Positions 1 through 7,249 of a stretch of DNA of 32,121 bases are shown piece after piece. The translations under genes and the position numbers were made by a program. The stretch comes from Acidobacteriota bacterium (GTDB lineage: Bacteria > Acidobacteriota > JAAYUB01): the NCBI GenBank assembly GCA_012517875.1, contig JAAYUB010000102.1, positions 1-32,121 of the forward strand. The letters run 5' to 3'. Under the pieces are notes generated by a model that worked only from the letters and a program-made list of their open reading frames with translations, had not been told where the DNA came from and made no database searches. Positions within the stretch are counted from its first letter, which is position 1. The number at the start of each line of letters is the position of its first letter.

Positions 1-413
1 CGGAATACATCCGCGAGGGCCGGCTCACGCTGGATCCGTCGAAGAACACCGAGCGGGTGACGCTCCACGACCCGTGCAACCTGGTGCGTCTCGGCGGCGT
101 GGTGGAGGAACAGCGCTACATCCTGCGACGGGCCGTGAGCGATTTCACGGAGATGACGCCTAACCGGGAGAAGAATTTCTGCTGCGGCGGCGGAGGCGGT
201 CAGCTGGCCATGACCCGTTACGCCAAGCGCCGTCTCCAGGCCGGCCGGATCAAGGCGGACCAGATCGGTGCCACAGCGGCGAAGGTCGTGGCCACGCCAT
301 GCCACAACTGCGTGGACCAGCTCTCCGAACTAAACAAGGAGTACAAGCTGGGTGTGGCGATCAAGACCGTCTGCGAGCTTGTCGCCGATGCTCTGGTCCT
401 CCCTGCAAAGTAG
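1..413 (+). CDS. CCG-domain Fe-S oxidoreductase subunit (HdrD/DsrK-like), 5'-truncated
   Basis: This is the C-terminal part of an iron-sulfur oxidoreductase. The reading frame is open from base 3, so the start lies outside the window. Visible motifs are DPCNLVR, then CCGGGGG, then TPCHNC. This is the spaced C...CCG...CxxC cysteine pattern of the CCG domain (Cys-rich domain of HdrB/HdrD, GlpC, LutA and DsrK-type subunits), which binds a noncubane or cubane Fe-S cluster at a site of disulfide or quinone-linked electron transfer. The partner subunits (4Fe-4S ferredoxin domain, membrane cytochrome) would lie upstream and cannot be seen. The long spacing and the 'NREKNFCCGGGGGQ' style resemble DsrK/HmcF-type proteins more than GlpC, but the physiological partner cannot be named. 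A GC-rich hairpin follows the TAG stop at once, and the next gene is convergent. Confidence 0.85.
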   Translation, partial: EYIREGRLTLDPSKNTERVTLHDPCNLVRLGGVVEEQRYILRRAVSDFTEMTPNREKNFCCGGGGGQLAMTRYAKRRLQAGRIKADQIGATAAKVVATPCHNCVDQLSELNKEYKLGVAIKTVCELVADALVLPAK

Positions 414-415
414 GT

Positions 416-482
416 CGCGCCCGCCGGGCGCGGGCAATCGCAAGACATTGCCGCATCACCAGCTGCGTCCGGCGGATGCGGC
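416..482. terminator. Paired GC-rich hairpins between convergent genes
   Basis: Two perfect inverted repeats fill the 95-base gap between the Fe-S gene and the convergent btuC. The first is CGCGCCC-gcc-GGGCGCG (416-432), starting 3 bases after the TAG stop. The second is GCCGCATC (450-457) with GATGCGGC (475-482). Neither has a clear U-tract on either strand, so intrinsic termination is plausible only by position and stem strength. They may act as bidirectional RNA-end structures. Confidence 0.4.
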
Positions 483-508
483 TGGCGTTGCCGCCAGGCG
501 GCAGCCGG

Positions 509-1519
509 TCACATGAAGTACCGGCTGGAGCGGCCGCGGATGAGGAGCCAGAGGAAGAAGGGGCCGCCCAGAAGGGCCGTGATGATCCACACCGGCATCT
601 CCGCCGGGAAGATGAGCCCGCGGGCCACCCAGTCGCAGCACGCCAGAAACACCCCGCCGCCGAGGAGACTCCCCCAGAAGAGCCACCGGTGCTCCGCCCC
701 CAGCAGCAGCCGGAGGATGTGGGGCACCATCATCCCGATGAACCCGATGGGCCCGCAGAACGAAACCACCACCCCTGTGAGCAGCGAGACCACGCCGAAC
801 AGCACCAGCCGCACCCGCCGCACGTCCACCCCGCGGCTGCGCGCGAAGTCATCACCCACCAGGATCAGGTTCAGGTCCAGGCAGAGCCACCGCACCACCA
901 GGGCGCCCGGCAGCAGCACGGCCGCCAGTTGCAGCGGCCGCTCGAACCCCACCGCGTTCAGGTCGCCCATGAGCCAGCGCACCATCTGGTAGGAGCCGGT
1001 GAAATCGCTGAGGTACTGAACGAGCAGGATGGCCGAGGAGAACAGAAAGCTCAGCGCCACACCGGCGAGCAGCATCACCTCGGTGGAGAACTCCCGCTTC
1101 ACGGTGGCAAGCAGATAGATGACGCCCACAGTCAACGCAGCGCCGAGAAACGCGAACAGGCTGACCGACGAGAATCCGAGCAGGCCGGTCACCAGCCCGA
1201 GCTTCACCGCCACAGCGGCTCCGAACGAAGCGCCGGTGGATACGCCGAGCGTGAACGGCGTCGCCAGCGGGTTTCGGAACATCGCCTGAAAGACCATTCC
1301 GCCGATGGCCAGCGCCGCACCCGCCAGAAAGCCCAGCAGGACGCGGGGCAGCCGGAGCTGCCAGAAGATCCGCCCGTCCGCGCTCCCGGTGAAGGCGGGA
1401 TCCAGCAGCCGGGCCGGCGAGATGGCCGGCGTCCCCGCGAGCGCGAGGATCAGCGTCACGAGCAGGGCCGTCGCCAGGAGCCCGGCGATCCAGAGCGGCC
1501 GGCGGGATGCGCGGTTCAT
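509..1519 (-). CDS. btuC: BtuC-type (FecCD family) corrinoid ABC transporter permease
   Basis: This is the membrane permease of an ABC importer of the FecCD/BtuC family, about 336 residues, which is the usual length. The protein is almost wholly hydrophobic, with about ten likely membrane helices. It has the family hallmarks RLPRVLLGFLAGAALAIGG near residues 55-75, FRNPLATPFTLGVSTGAS soon after, and a C-terminal GFIGMMVPHILRLLLG segment, the region that contacts the ATPase. A longer in-frame start exists at 1573, but the ATG at 1519 makes an exact ATGA overlap with the btuD stop, the same arrangement as the btuF/btuD junction, so I choose it. Corrinoid as substrate is inferred from the cobalamin riboswitch that heads the operon. 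The family alone would also allow haem or siderophores. Confidence 0.92.
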   Translation of the reverse strand: MNRASRRPLWIAGLLATALLVTLILALAGTPAISPARLLDPAFTGSADGRIFWQLRLPRVLLGFLAGAALAIGGMVFQAMFRNPLATPFTLGVSTGASFGAAVAVKLGLVTGLLGFSSVSLFAFLGAALTVGVIYLLATVKREFSTEVMLLAGVALSFLFSSAILLVQYLSDFTGSYQMVRWLMGDLNAVGFERPLQLAAVLLPGALVVRWLCLDLNLILVGDDFARSRGVDVRRVRLVLFGVVSLLTGVVVSFCGPIGFIGMMVPHILRLLLGAEHRWLFWGSLLGGGVFLACCDWVARGLIFPAEMPVWIITALLGGPFFLWLLIRGRSSRYFM

Positions 1520-2313
1520 GGCGCGGACCTCCCGGGCAGGTAGGCGGGCGGTCCGGTCGGATCGTCGGGGCATTCGTAGCGCCGGAACGGCGTGTCATAC
1601 AGGATATCGAGTACCCGTCCAGCCAAAAAGTCCGCCGGCGGACCGAAATAGACCGCCCGGCCCGCCTTCAGGCAGAGCAGCCGGCTCGAGAGCGCCAAGG
1701 CGGCATTCACGTCGTGGGTGACCATGACAATCGTTTTTCCGCCCGGTGCATGGAGCCGTCCGAGTAGTTGGTAAATCTCTTGCGCGTGCAGCGGATCGAG
1801 GAAGGTGGTGGGCTCGTCCAGCAGGATAAGGCCCGTCTCCTGGACCACGGCGGCGGCGATGAACACCTTCTGGCGCTCGCCGCCGCTGAGCGTGTCCAGG
1901 AACCGGTCGCGGAATTCTGTCATGGCCACCTGCGCCAGCGCGTCCTCGACGACGGCCCGATCCCGCGGTCCGGGCGCTCCCAGCGCCTGCAGATAGGGGA
2001 AGCGGTTCATCAGCAGGAACTCGGCCACGCGGTACGGCGGGATGTAGCCTTTGGCCTGCGGCACGTACGACTGGAGGCGAGCCAGGGCGCGAAACGCGTA
2101 GTCGGCCACCGGCCGGCCCCGCAGGCGCACCGCCCCTTCCCGGACCGGCAGCAGGCGGTTCAGGTGTTTGAGCAGCGTCGACTTGCCGGCTCCGTTCGGT
2201 CCCAGCACCGAGACGAACTCGCCCTCGCCCACGTCGAACGACACGCCGGCCAGCACCCGCTTCCCCTCGGGGGTGTAGCCCAAGTCCTTCACCTCGAGGA
2301 ACTCGGTGGTCAT
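1516..2313 (-). CDS. btuD: BtuD-type ABC transporter ATPase
   Basis: This is the cytoplasmic ATP-hydrolysing subunit that drives the BtuC channel, 265 residues. Motifs in order: Walker A GPNGAGKST (about 38-46), a Q-loop in SYVPQAKG, signature LSGGE, Walker B LILLDEPT, the D-loop FLDP and the switch histidine in VTHD. The frame is open to an ATG at 2340, but the ATG at 2313 overlaps the btuF stop by four bases (ATGA) and gives the family's usual N-terminus (MTTEFLEVKDLGY), so the upstream ATG is rejected. It lies between btuF and btuC in one transcription unit under the riboswitch at 3325-3480. By sequence alone it could be any FepC/BtuD-like ATPase. Confidence 0.92.
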   Translation of the reverse strand: MTTEFLEVKDLGYTPEGKRVLAGVSFDVGEGEFVSVLGPNGAGKSTLLKHLNRLLPVREGAVRLRGRPVADYAFRALARLQSYVPQAKGYIPPYRVAEFLLMNRFPYLQALGAPGPRDRAVVEDALAQVAMTEFRDRFLDTLSGGERQKVFIAAAVVQETGLILLDEPTTFLDPLHAQEIYQLLGRLHAPGGKTIVMVTHDVNAALALSSRLLCLKAGRAVYFGPPADFLAGRVLDILYDTPFRRYECPDDPTGPPAYLPGRSAP

Positions 2314-3284
2314 CACGGATCTCCCTTCCCGGTCATGCACCTACGGAGGGCGCGGGCGATGGCCACCGCCCGCGGGCCGGGGATGGCCAGGTACGCGTCA
2401 GCCAGGACATGCACGCGCCGGCTCCGCACGGCGGCCAGCGCGGGCAGCCGGTCCCAGTCGCGCGCCAGCGCCGCCATCTGCGCGGCATCCAGCTTCATTC
2501 CCGGGTACATCTCGACGATCACCTCGGGGTCAGCGTGGGCGATCCCCTCCAAGGACAGGCTGGGATAGCGAACTTTCCCCTGGTAGACGTTCCGGCCGCC
2601 CGCGAGCCGCACCAGCTCGCCAAGAAAGGTCGCCGGGCCGGCCACAAACACGTTGTTCAGGCTGGACGGGTTGCGCCCCACGACCACCATCACCCGCGGG
2701 GCCGCGCCGGCCGGGCTTTCCCGCGCCACCGCCTGGAGTTCCCGCCGCCACGTGCGCGCCAGCGTCTCGCCCGCCGCCGGATCGCCCAGCCGCCGGGCAA
2801 CGACGCGCATGGCGCGCTCGATATCCGCCAGCGTGTACAGGGAGAGGACTTCGGTGCGGATTCTCAGCGCGCCCAGCCGCTGCGCCAGCTCCGCCTCCTC
2901 GGGCACCAGCAGCACGAGGTCGGGCGCAAGCCGGATGATCGCCTCGAGGTTGGGGTTGAGGAAGCCACCCACGCGGGGCAGCCGCCGGGCGGCGTCGGGA
3001 AAGTCGCAGTAGTCGGTCACACCGGCCACGGCGTCGCCGTGGCCCAGCGCGAAGCAGATTTCCGTGAACGCGGGCGCCATGCACACCACCCGGCGGGCGC
3101 CGGGCGCCGGCGCAGCCGCCGGCAGCGCCGTCCAGAGGGCGGCAGCCAAGACGATCAGCGCCCACCGGCTGCACGGGGATCGGAGCAGAAACTGTCCCGT
3201 CGGGCGACGGTTGGGTAGATCGGTGATGAGCGCCGGCCCGAATGCTTCGGGCCGGCCGGCGAGGGTGAAAAGCCAGCAGGGCAT
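2313..3284 (-). CDS. btuF: BtuF-type periplasmic corrinoid-binding protein
   Basis: This is the substrate-binding protein of the importer, 323 residues, of the helical-backbone class III family (BtuF/FepB). After a hydrophobic export segment (ALIVLAAALWTALPAAA, about residues 40-56) the mature part opens with RVVCMAPAFTEICFALG and DAVAGVTDYCDFPD, typical of BtuF-like proteins, followed by GGFLNPNLEAIIRLAPDLVL. There is no lipobox. The frame is open upstream to 3497, but that stretch is the cobalamin riboswitch and leader, so translation must start near the end of the leader. The ATG at 3284 is preceded by AGGA seven bases upstream, and an in-frame GTG at 3287 is an alternative. The N-terminus before the signal helix is long (about 40 residues), which is somewhat unusual. 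Confidence 0.88.
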   Translation of the reverse strand: MPCWLFTLAGRPEAFGPALITDLPNRRPTGQFLLRSPCSRWALIVLAAALWTALPAAAPAPGARRVVCMAPAFTEICFALGHGDAVAGVTDYCDFPDAARRLPRVGGFLNPNLEAIIRLAPDLVLLVPEEAELAQRLGALRIRTEVLSLYTLADIERAMRVVARRLGDPAAGETLARTWRRELQAVARESPAGAAPRVMVVVGRNPSSLNNVFVAGPATFLGELVRLAGGRNVYQGKVRYPSLSLEGIAHADPEVIVEMYPGMKLDAAQMAALARDWDRLPALAAVRSRRVHVLADAYLAIPGPRAVAIARALRRCMTGKGDP

Positions 3285-3316
3285 CACTGTATCCTGTCTC
3301 CGCGAGGAGTCCAGTG
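3285..3316 (-). promoter_or_regulatory. Possible RBS-sequestering hairpin (riboswitch expression platform)
   Basis: On the minus strand CACTG (3316-3312) is complementary to CAGTG (3289-3285), which directly precedes the btuF ATG. Inside it CTCC (3309-3306) pairs with GGAG (3301-3298) across a TCGC loop. Folding would bury the GGAG/AGGA ribosome-binding region. This suggests that the riboswitch controls translation initiation. No U-tract terminator is seen here. The fold is my inference from base complementarity. Confidence 0.45.
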
Positions 3317-3324
3317 AAAACATC

Positions 3325-3480
3325 GACCGGCCGGTCTTCTGGCTTCCGGATCGTCCTCCGGCCGCGCCTTCCCATCCGAAATCCGTCCGGACAGTGGCGA
3401 TGTGCGGCCTTCGTCCCCGGTCACAGCGGCGGGCCCGCAGTGGATTCGCACCACCTTCCCAATTCGCCCGAGGGCACCGG
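3325..3480 (-). promoter_or_regulatory. Cobalamin (AdoCbl-class) riboswitch
   Basis: Read on the minus strand, the leader carries the conserved blocks of the cobalamin aptamer in the right order: GGTGCC at the 5' end, GGGAAGGTGGTGCGAATCC, the GCCGCTGTGACCGGGGACGA block, CGCCACTG, GGATGGGAAGGCGC, GATCCGGAAGCCAGAAGACC and a closing GGCCGGTC. The GCCACTG and AGCCAGAAGACC (B12-box) elements are diagnostic. It sits between a strong promoter and btuF, so coenzyme B12 should repress the uptake operon. This was recognised by consensus, not by a covariance-model search. Confidence 0.93.
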
Positions 3481-3509
3481 TCAACGGTTTCGCTCAAACA
3501 TCCGATCTG

Positions 3510-3538
3510 ATTCTAAGGAGCGGCGGCGGGACTGTCAA
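3510..3538 (-). promoter_or_regulatory. Strong sigma-70-like promoter of the btuFDC operon
   Basis: On the minus strand a perfect -35 TTGACA (3538-3533) is separated by 17 bases from TAGAAT (3515-3510, 5/6 to consensus). Transcription would begin near 3503, about 23 bases before the first conserved riboswitch block. The -35 box overlaps the stop codon of the upstream metallophosphoesterase gene. Confidence 0.8.
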
Positions 3539-4839
3539 GCCAGATCCGGTCCGGGACCGTGGTCGTCGGGTGACTCGCGCACCAGCTCAATCACGGCGAT
3601 CTCCGGCCGGATCCCCACCCGGCCCATGAAGGCGACGTGGCCGAAGCCGCGGTTCACATAGAGGTACTGCCCGCCTTCCCGGTAGAGACCGGCCCACTGG
3701 CGGTACATGTACTGCACGGGGCTCCAGCGGAAGCCCGGCACTTCCACCCCGAACTGGAAGCCGTGAGTATGGCCGGACAAAGTCAGTCCGATGCCGCCGA
3801 AATTCGGTCGCACCTCGCTGTCCCAGTGGGAGGGATCGTGGGTGAGGAGGATCCGGGCCGCCCCAACCGGCAAACCCCGGGTCGCCCGCTCCAGGTCACC
3901 CCGCTTGTGAAAACCGTGGCGGTTGCTCCAATTTTCAACGCCGATCACGGCAAGGCGATCATCCCCTCGTGCGAACACCGCGTGCTCGTTCCGGAGCAGC
4001 CGCCAGCCCAGCGCTTCATGGCAGTCCAGCATGCGCTGGAAGTGGGCCGTATGCTCCCGGTCACTGGGCCACGCACGGTAATCACCGTAGTCGTGGTTCC
4101 CGAGCACGGAGAGCACGCCCAGCGGCGCGCGCAAAGCCGCGAACACCTCGCCGTACGCGCCCACTTCATCCACCACGTCGTTCACCAGGTCGCCGGTGAA
4201 GACAATCAGGTCGGCACCCTGGGCGTTGGCCAGTGTGATGCCGTCGCGCACCGCCGCCAGGTCGTCGAAGCTGCCGACGTGGATATCCGACAACTGGAGG
4301 ATCCGGAAGCCGTCGAAAGCCGGTGGCAGACCGGGCAGCGTGACGCGCTCCCGGCGGACGGTGAAGGCATACCGCGCGCGCACCACGCCGTGCACGATGC
4401 CGGCGAGCGGGATGCCCGCCAACGCCACCGCGGTCAGGCTGAGAAACTCCTTCCGGTTGATGCCGGCCGCCGGTTGCGCCGCCGGCACCGGCGACGGGGC
4501 GGGCCTCAGCCAACGGGCCAGCCGCTGCCAGATCCAGCGGACCATCCGGCTGGCGTCCTCGAGCAGGAGCACCGCCGCGGCCGCCAGCTTGGGCACGTAC
4601 AGCAAGACGAACACGGTGATCAGGTAGAAATACCCGCGCGGCGGCAGGCGGTGGCCCGCCATGGCCGCCAGCGGCGTGACAACCAGGGCGAGGTAGAACA
4701 ACGCGTGCACCCACCAGTAGGCGCGGCGGGCCCAGCCAAGTGTCCGCCAGCGGTTGGCGATCACCCGAACGGCCTGGTAAGCGTAGATGTCCAGACCGAT
4801 GCAGATGGCCAGAGGAATCAGAAATCGGACGCTGGTCAT
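3535..4839 (-). CDS. Membrane-anchored metallophosphoesterase
   Basis: This is a 434-residue calcineurin-type metallophosphoesterase. Residues 1-100 hold about three membrane helices, a further hydrophobic stretch follows at about 133-152 (NRKEFLSLTAVALAG, a weak echo of a Tat-like signal), and the catalytic domain begins near 178. Dinuclear-metal motifs are all present: SDIHVG (D185, H187), TGDLVND (D217), GNHD (247-250), THDPSHW (H334) and GHTHGFQ (356-360). The architecture is that of the YkuE/YaeI-like group, for which phosphodiesterase action on lipid or nucleotide substrates has been proposed. The real substrate here is unknown. The catalytic domain is probably outside the cytoplasm. 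It has its own likely promoter (4863-4886), and a GGGAGA precedes the ATG. Confidence 0.85.
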   Translation of the reverse strand: MTSVRFLIPLAICIGLDIYAYQAVRVIANRWRTLGWARRAYWWVHALFYLALVVTPLAAMAGHRLPPRGYFYLITVFVLLYVPKLAAAAVLLLEDASRMVRWIWQRLARWLRPAPSPVPAAQPAAGINRKEFLSLTAVALAGIPLAGIVHGVVRARYAFTVRRERVTLPGLPPAFDGFRILQLSDIHVGSFDDLAAVRDGITLANAQGADLIVFTGDLVNDVVDEVGAYGEVFAALRAPLGVLSVLGNHDYGDYRAWPSDREHTAHFQRMLDCHEALGWRLLRNEHAVFARGDDRLAVIGVENWSNRHGFHKRGDLERATRGLPVGAARILLTHDPSHWDSEVRPNFGGIGLTLSGHTHGFQFGVEVPGFRWSPVQYMYRQWAGLYREGGQYLYVNRGFGHVAFMGRVGIRPEIAVIELVRESPDDHGPGPDLA

Positions 4840-4862
4840 GGGGCGTCTCCCGGCCGCTCACC

Positions 4863-4886
4863 ACTATAAACGAAGGACCGGCCTTC
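4863..4886 (-). promoter_or_regulatory. -10 box with overlapping inverted repeat upstream of the metallophosphoesterase
   Basis: On the minus strand TATAGT (4868-4863) is a good -10 about 24 bases before the ATG. Just upstream lies the inverted repeat GAAGG-5 bases-CCTTC (4872-4886) in the -35 region, which has no good consensus hexamer at normal spacing. The repeat could be an operator or activator site. This is an inference only. Confidence 0.4.
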
Positions 4887-4943
4887 AATGTTTCCACAGC
4901 CGGTCCGCAGGCTGTTAGATGTGCGCCCGGACGGGTGGATTGA

Positions 4944-5453
4944 TCATTCCTCCAAGCGGAAGCCGCAAGCAGACGGCAGGTCCGGCGGAAAGGCCGCGTA
5001 CGCCGACGGGTATTCGCGGCACAGCCGCGGCCGGCGATCGTAGATCCGGCAGAGCCGGTCGGGCCCGAGGTGGGGACACCCGAACAGCAGGCCCTTCCCC
5101 GCCTCGTACCCCTCATAGACGAATTCGTAGTTCACCTCATGGAACCGCTGCACGAACCGGACGGCGGCCGGGTGCCGCGCCAGTGACGGGGTGATGCTCA
5201 CCGCGAGCAGTTCGCAGCATTCGCCGCACCGGTTGCATCCGCCGGACAGCTTCCACCGCGGCGGGCGGAGACGCCGTTCCCAACGCGTCAGGAGCCCCGA
5301 CATCGCCACGACGGGCGCCAGGAACCAGCGGATGGAGCGATAGTACGCCGCCCGGAGAGGCGGCCACCGTTCGGCCGCGACGAAGCCGCCGCCCAGCGCC
5401 AGCGCCAGAACCACGGGCACCGCCAGATCATACCAGGTGAACCAGTTCATCAT
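4944..5453 (-). CDS. YkgJ-family cysteine-cluster protein
   Basis: This is a 169-residue protein with the PF03692-type (YkgJ, 'zinc- or iron-chelating') cysteine pattern: CNRCGECC (73-80), GCPHLG (C126), DRLCRIYDRRPRLC (C135, C145) and a late CGF (C163). Residues 8-26 are hydrophobic, so the protein is probably tethered to the inner membrane with the cluster domain in the cytoplasm. The family's function is not firmly known; metal or Fe-S binding is the usual proposal. Two ATGs stand in tandem (5453 and 5450), and an AAGG lies 4 bases before the first and 7 before the second, so the second may be the true start. It lies 45 bases after the M28 peptidase gene, probably in the same operon. Confidence 0.82.
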   Translation of the reverse strand: MMNWFTWYDLAVPVVLALALGGGFVAAERWPPLRAAYYRSIRWFLAPVVAMSGLLTRWERRLRPPRWKLSGGCNRCGECCELLAVSITPSLARHPAAVRFVQRFHEVNYEFVYEGYEAGKGLLFGCPHLGPDRLCRIYDRRPRLCREYPSAYAAFPPDLPSACGFRLEE

Positions 5454-5498
5454 GTTGCCTTGACCACAAACGGATCCTGCCGGCGTTCTCGCCGCCGG

Positions 5499-7043
5499 TC
5501 AGTGCAGCGGCCGGTCGTCCGCCGCCAGCTCCACGAGTCCGCGAAAAACGATCCGCGCCAGGTCTTCCATGATCTCCGGATTCAGAATCTCCGGCCGGTC
5601 GCGGGTGGTGTGGTAGGTGGGGGGGCCGCCTTCGGGCCCGCCGCCGGTGCTGAAGGAGAGCGTGGGAATCCCCGCCTTCAGGAAGTGCGCGGCGTCCAGG
5701 CGCTGACGTCCCAGGTTCGCCGTCTGCGAGGGCTCGCAGGTCCGGTGCACCCAGCGCCCGTTGGCCCGGTCGAAATAGTCCCACAGTTTCGGAAAATTCA
5801 AACCGGCGAGCACGCGGATCTCCTCGCCGACGCCCACGCCGTCGAAATTCAAACACGCCACGGTCTGCGCCAGCGGGAACAGCGGCTGCTCCAGGTAGAA
5901 TTCCGATCCCCGCACGCCCTGCTCTTCCGCCCCGAAAAAGACGAACGCCACCGAGCGGCCGGGCGGCACCGGCGACTGCGCCAGCGCCCGGGCCACGGCC
6001 ATCACCACCGCCACGCCCGAGGCGTTGTCGTTGGCGCCCATCAGCAGTTCGGGATTTCGGCCGAGGAAATCCAGGTGGGCCGCCACCACGATGGTCTCAT
6101 GGCGCCGCGCCGGGTCGGCGCCCTCAAGCCAACCCACCACCGTACAGCCGACGCCCGCCGGATGGTGCTCGGTGCGGTTGCTCATCCGGACCGTCTTGCC
6201 TGTGGCGAATGAAGCCGGCTGCAAGTTTTTACGGATGCCCGCCACTGTGCCCTTCCAGTCCCGGCCGGTCCCAGCGAACAGGTCGTCCACCACCGCGCGG
6301 CTCACATAGGTCAAGCCGAGCCCGGGAATATAGGCGCAGTTTGGGTTGACGATGTGATAGTGGTAGAGCATCCCCGCGGCGCCGTGGTTCCACGCATTGG
6401 CCACCTTGTACTGGTGGAAGCTGTAAGGCCGCCACTTCAGGAACGCGTCGGCGCCGGCGTCCGGGGCCACGGGCGCTTCAACATCCACGAGCACAATCTT
6501 GCCCCGCACGTCCACCCCGGCGTAGTCGTCGTAGCCGAGCTCCGGCGCGGTGATGCCGTAGCCCGCGTAGATCACCTCCGCGGTGACCTCGCCGGTGCCG
6601 GAGGTCGCCCCGGGGTAGTATTCGTCCTCGTACCGGTATGCTTTCTCGATCCAACCGTCGGCGCCGGCAGGCAGCCGCAGCGCCAGCGCACCGTGCGCCA
6701 TGACCTGCGTGTATGGGTTGTGAAAATCCTGCGTCCACCGCCCGTTCTCGCCGCCGGGCCGGTAGCCCCACGTACGCAAGCGGTCGATCACCCATTCGGC
6801 CGCCGTGTCGTAGCCGGGCGTGCCCGTGAGCCGGCCGTCATACTTCGGGTCGCACAGCTCCCGCACGGTTCCCATCAGCTCGTCGCTTCCGATGCGGTGC
6901 GTCAGGGCGACGAGCTGGTCCGCGGCGGATGAGGCGCCGGTTGTCTGCGCGGCCGGACAGCGCACGGCCGCCCACGCCAACTGGATCAGGATGATTCCGA
7001 TCACATAGAGCCGGGCTAATCGGCGGTGGCTTCCTCGCTGCAT
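5499..7043 (-). CDS. Secreted M28-family zinc metallopeptidase with PA domain
   Basis: This is a 514-residue exported aminopeptidase-like enzyme. A signal peptide (hydrophobic YVIGIILIQLAWAAV, about 12-27) is followed by a protease-associated insert (roughly 150-280; GYDDYAGVDVRGKIVLVDV, GAAGMLYHY). The M28 co-catalytic zinc site then appears: AAHLD (H323), GANDNASG (D339), GAEEQG (E373/E374), NFDGVG (D401) and TYHTTRD (H478). All ligands are present, so it should be active, probably releasing amino acids from peptides in the periplasm or outside. The frame is open to 7139, but the ATG at 7043 has a perfect AGGAGG four bases upstream and gives a clean signal peptide. A good promoter (7084-7112) lies just upstream. 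It probably shares a transcript with the YkgJ-type gene. Confidence 0.9.
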   Translation of the reverse strand: MQRGSHRRLARLYVIGIILIQLAWAAVRCPAAQTTGASSAADQLVALTHRIGSDELMGTVRELCDPKYDGRLTGTPGYDTAAEWVIDRLRTWGYRPGGENGRWTQDFHNPYTQVMAHGALALRLPAGADGWIEKAYRYEDEYYPGATSGTGEVTAEVIYAGYGITAPELGYDDYAGVDVRGKIVLVDVEAPVAPDAGADAFLKWRPYSFHQYKVANAWNHGAAGMLYHYHIVNPNCAYIPGLGLTYVSRAVVDDLFAGTGRDWKGTVAGIRKNLQPASFATGKTVRMSNRTEHHPAGVGCTVVGWLEGADPARRHETIVVAAHLDFLGRNPELLMGANDNASGVAVVMAVARALAQSPVPPGRSVAFVFFGAEEQGVRGSEFYLEQPLFPLAQTVACLNFDGVGVGEEIRVLAGLNFPKLWDYFDRANGRWVHRTCEPSQTANLGRQRLDAAHFLKAGIPTLSFSTGGGPEGGPPTYHTTRDRPEILNPEIMEDLARIVFRGLVELAADDRPLH

Positions 7044-7083
7044 GTCGCCTCCTGTGAAACTGGCTGGATCCGTCATGGTGCTG

Positions 7084-7112
7084 ATTGTAGAGTCCGGCTC
7101 TGCGCCGGTCAA
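7084..7112 (-). promoter_or_regulatory. Sigma-70-like promoter of the M28 peptidase gene
   Basis: Minus-strand TTGACC (7112-7107), a 17-base spacer and TACAAT (7089-7084). It lies about 40 bases before the chosen ATG, inside the false N-terminal extension of the frame, which supports the downstream start. Confidence 0.7.
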
Positions 7113-7157
7113 CTCATCACTGGATGATCCCGGCGACACCCGAGAGGCGCGGCGAGC

Positions 7158-7186
7158 TTCACCGGCTCGAACGACTCTGCTACAAT
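7158..7186 (+). promoter_or_regulatory. Promoter of the radical SAM cluster (extended -10)
   Basis: Plus-strand TTCACC (7158-7163), a 17-base spacer and TACAAT (7181-7186), with TGC directly before the -10 hexamer (extended -10 form). It is divergent from the M28 promoter, with about 45 bases between the two -35 boxes. The first radical SAM gene starts 63 bases downstream. Confidence 0.6.
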
Positions 7187-7249
7187 GCCCCCGTAGTCAT
7201 CCCCGGTCCGGGCGCCCGCCGACCCCGTCCGGCGCCGTGAGGTCATCGC

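Noticed and set aside
299-1543. Long plus-strand open frame opposite btuC (414 codons, very rich in His/Arg/Gln/Pro)
   Set aside because: Antisense shadow of a high-GC gene; the composition is implausible, whereas the minus-strand frame is a clear permease.
1520-1573. Longer btuC start at 1573
   Set aside because: The ATG at 1519 makes an exact ATGA overlap with btuD, the same as at the btuF/btuD junction; the extension is just the btuD tail in another frame.
3285-3497. In-frame N-terminal extension of btuF to an ATG at 3497
   Set aside because: The stretch contains the conserved cobalamin riboswitch and has no signal-like content; the coding start must lie after it.
3637-4869. Plus-strand open frame opposite the metallophosphoesterase
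   Set aside because: Shadow frame with His/Arg/Gln-rich composition; the minus strand carries all five metallophosphoesterase motifs.
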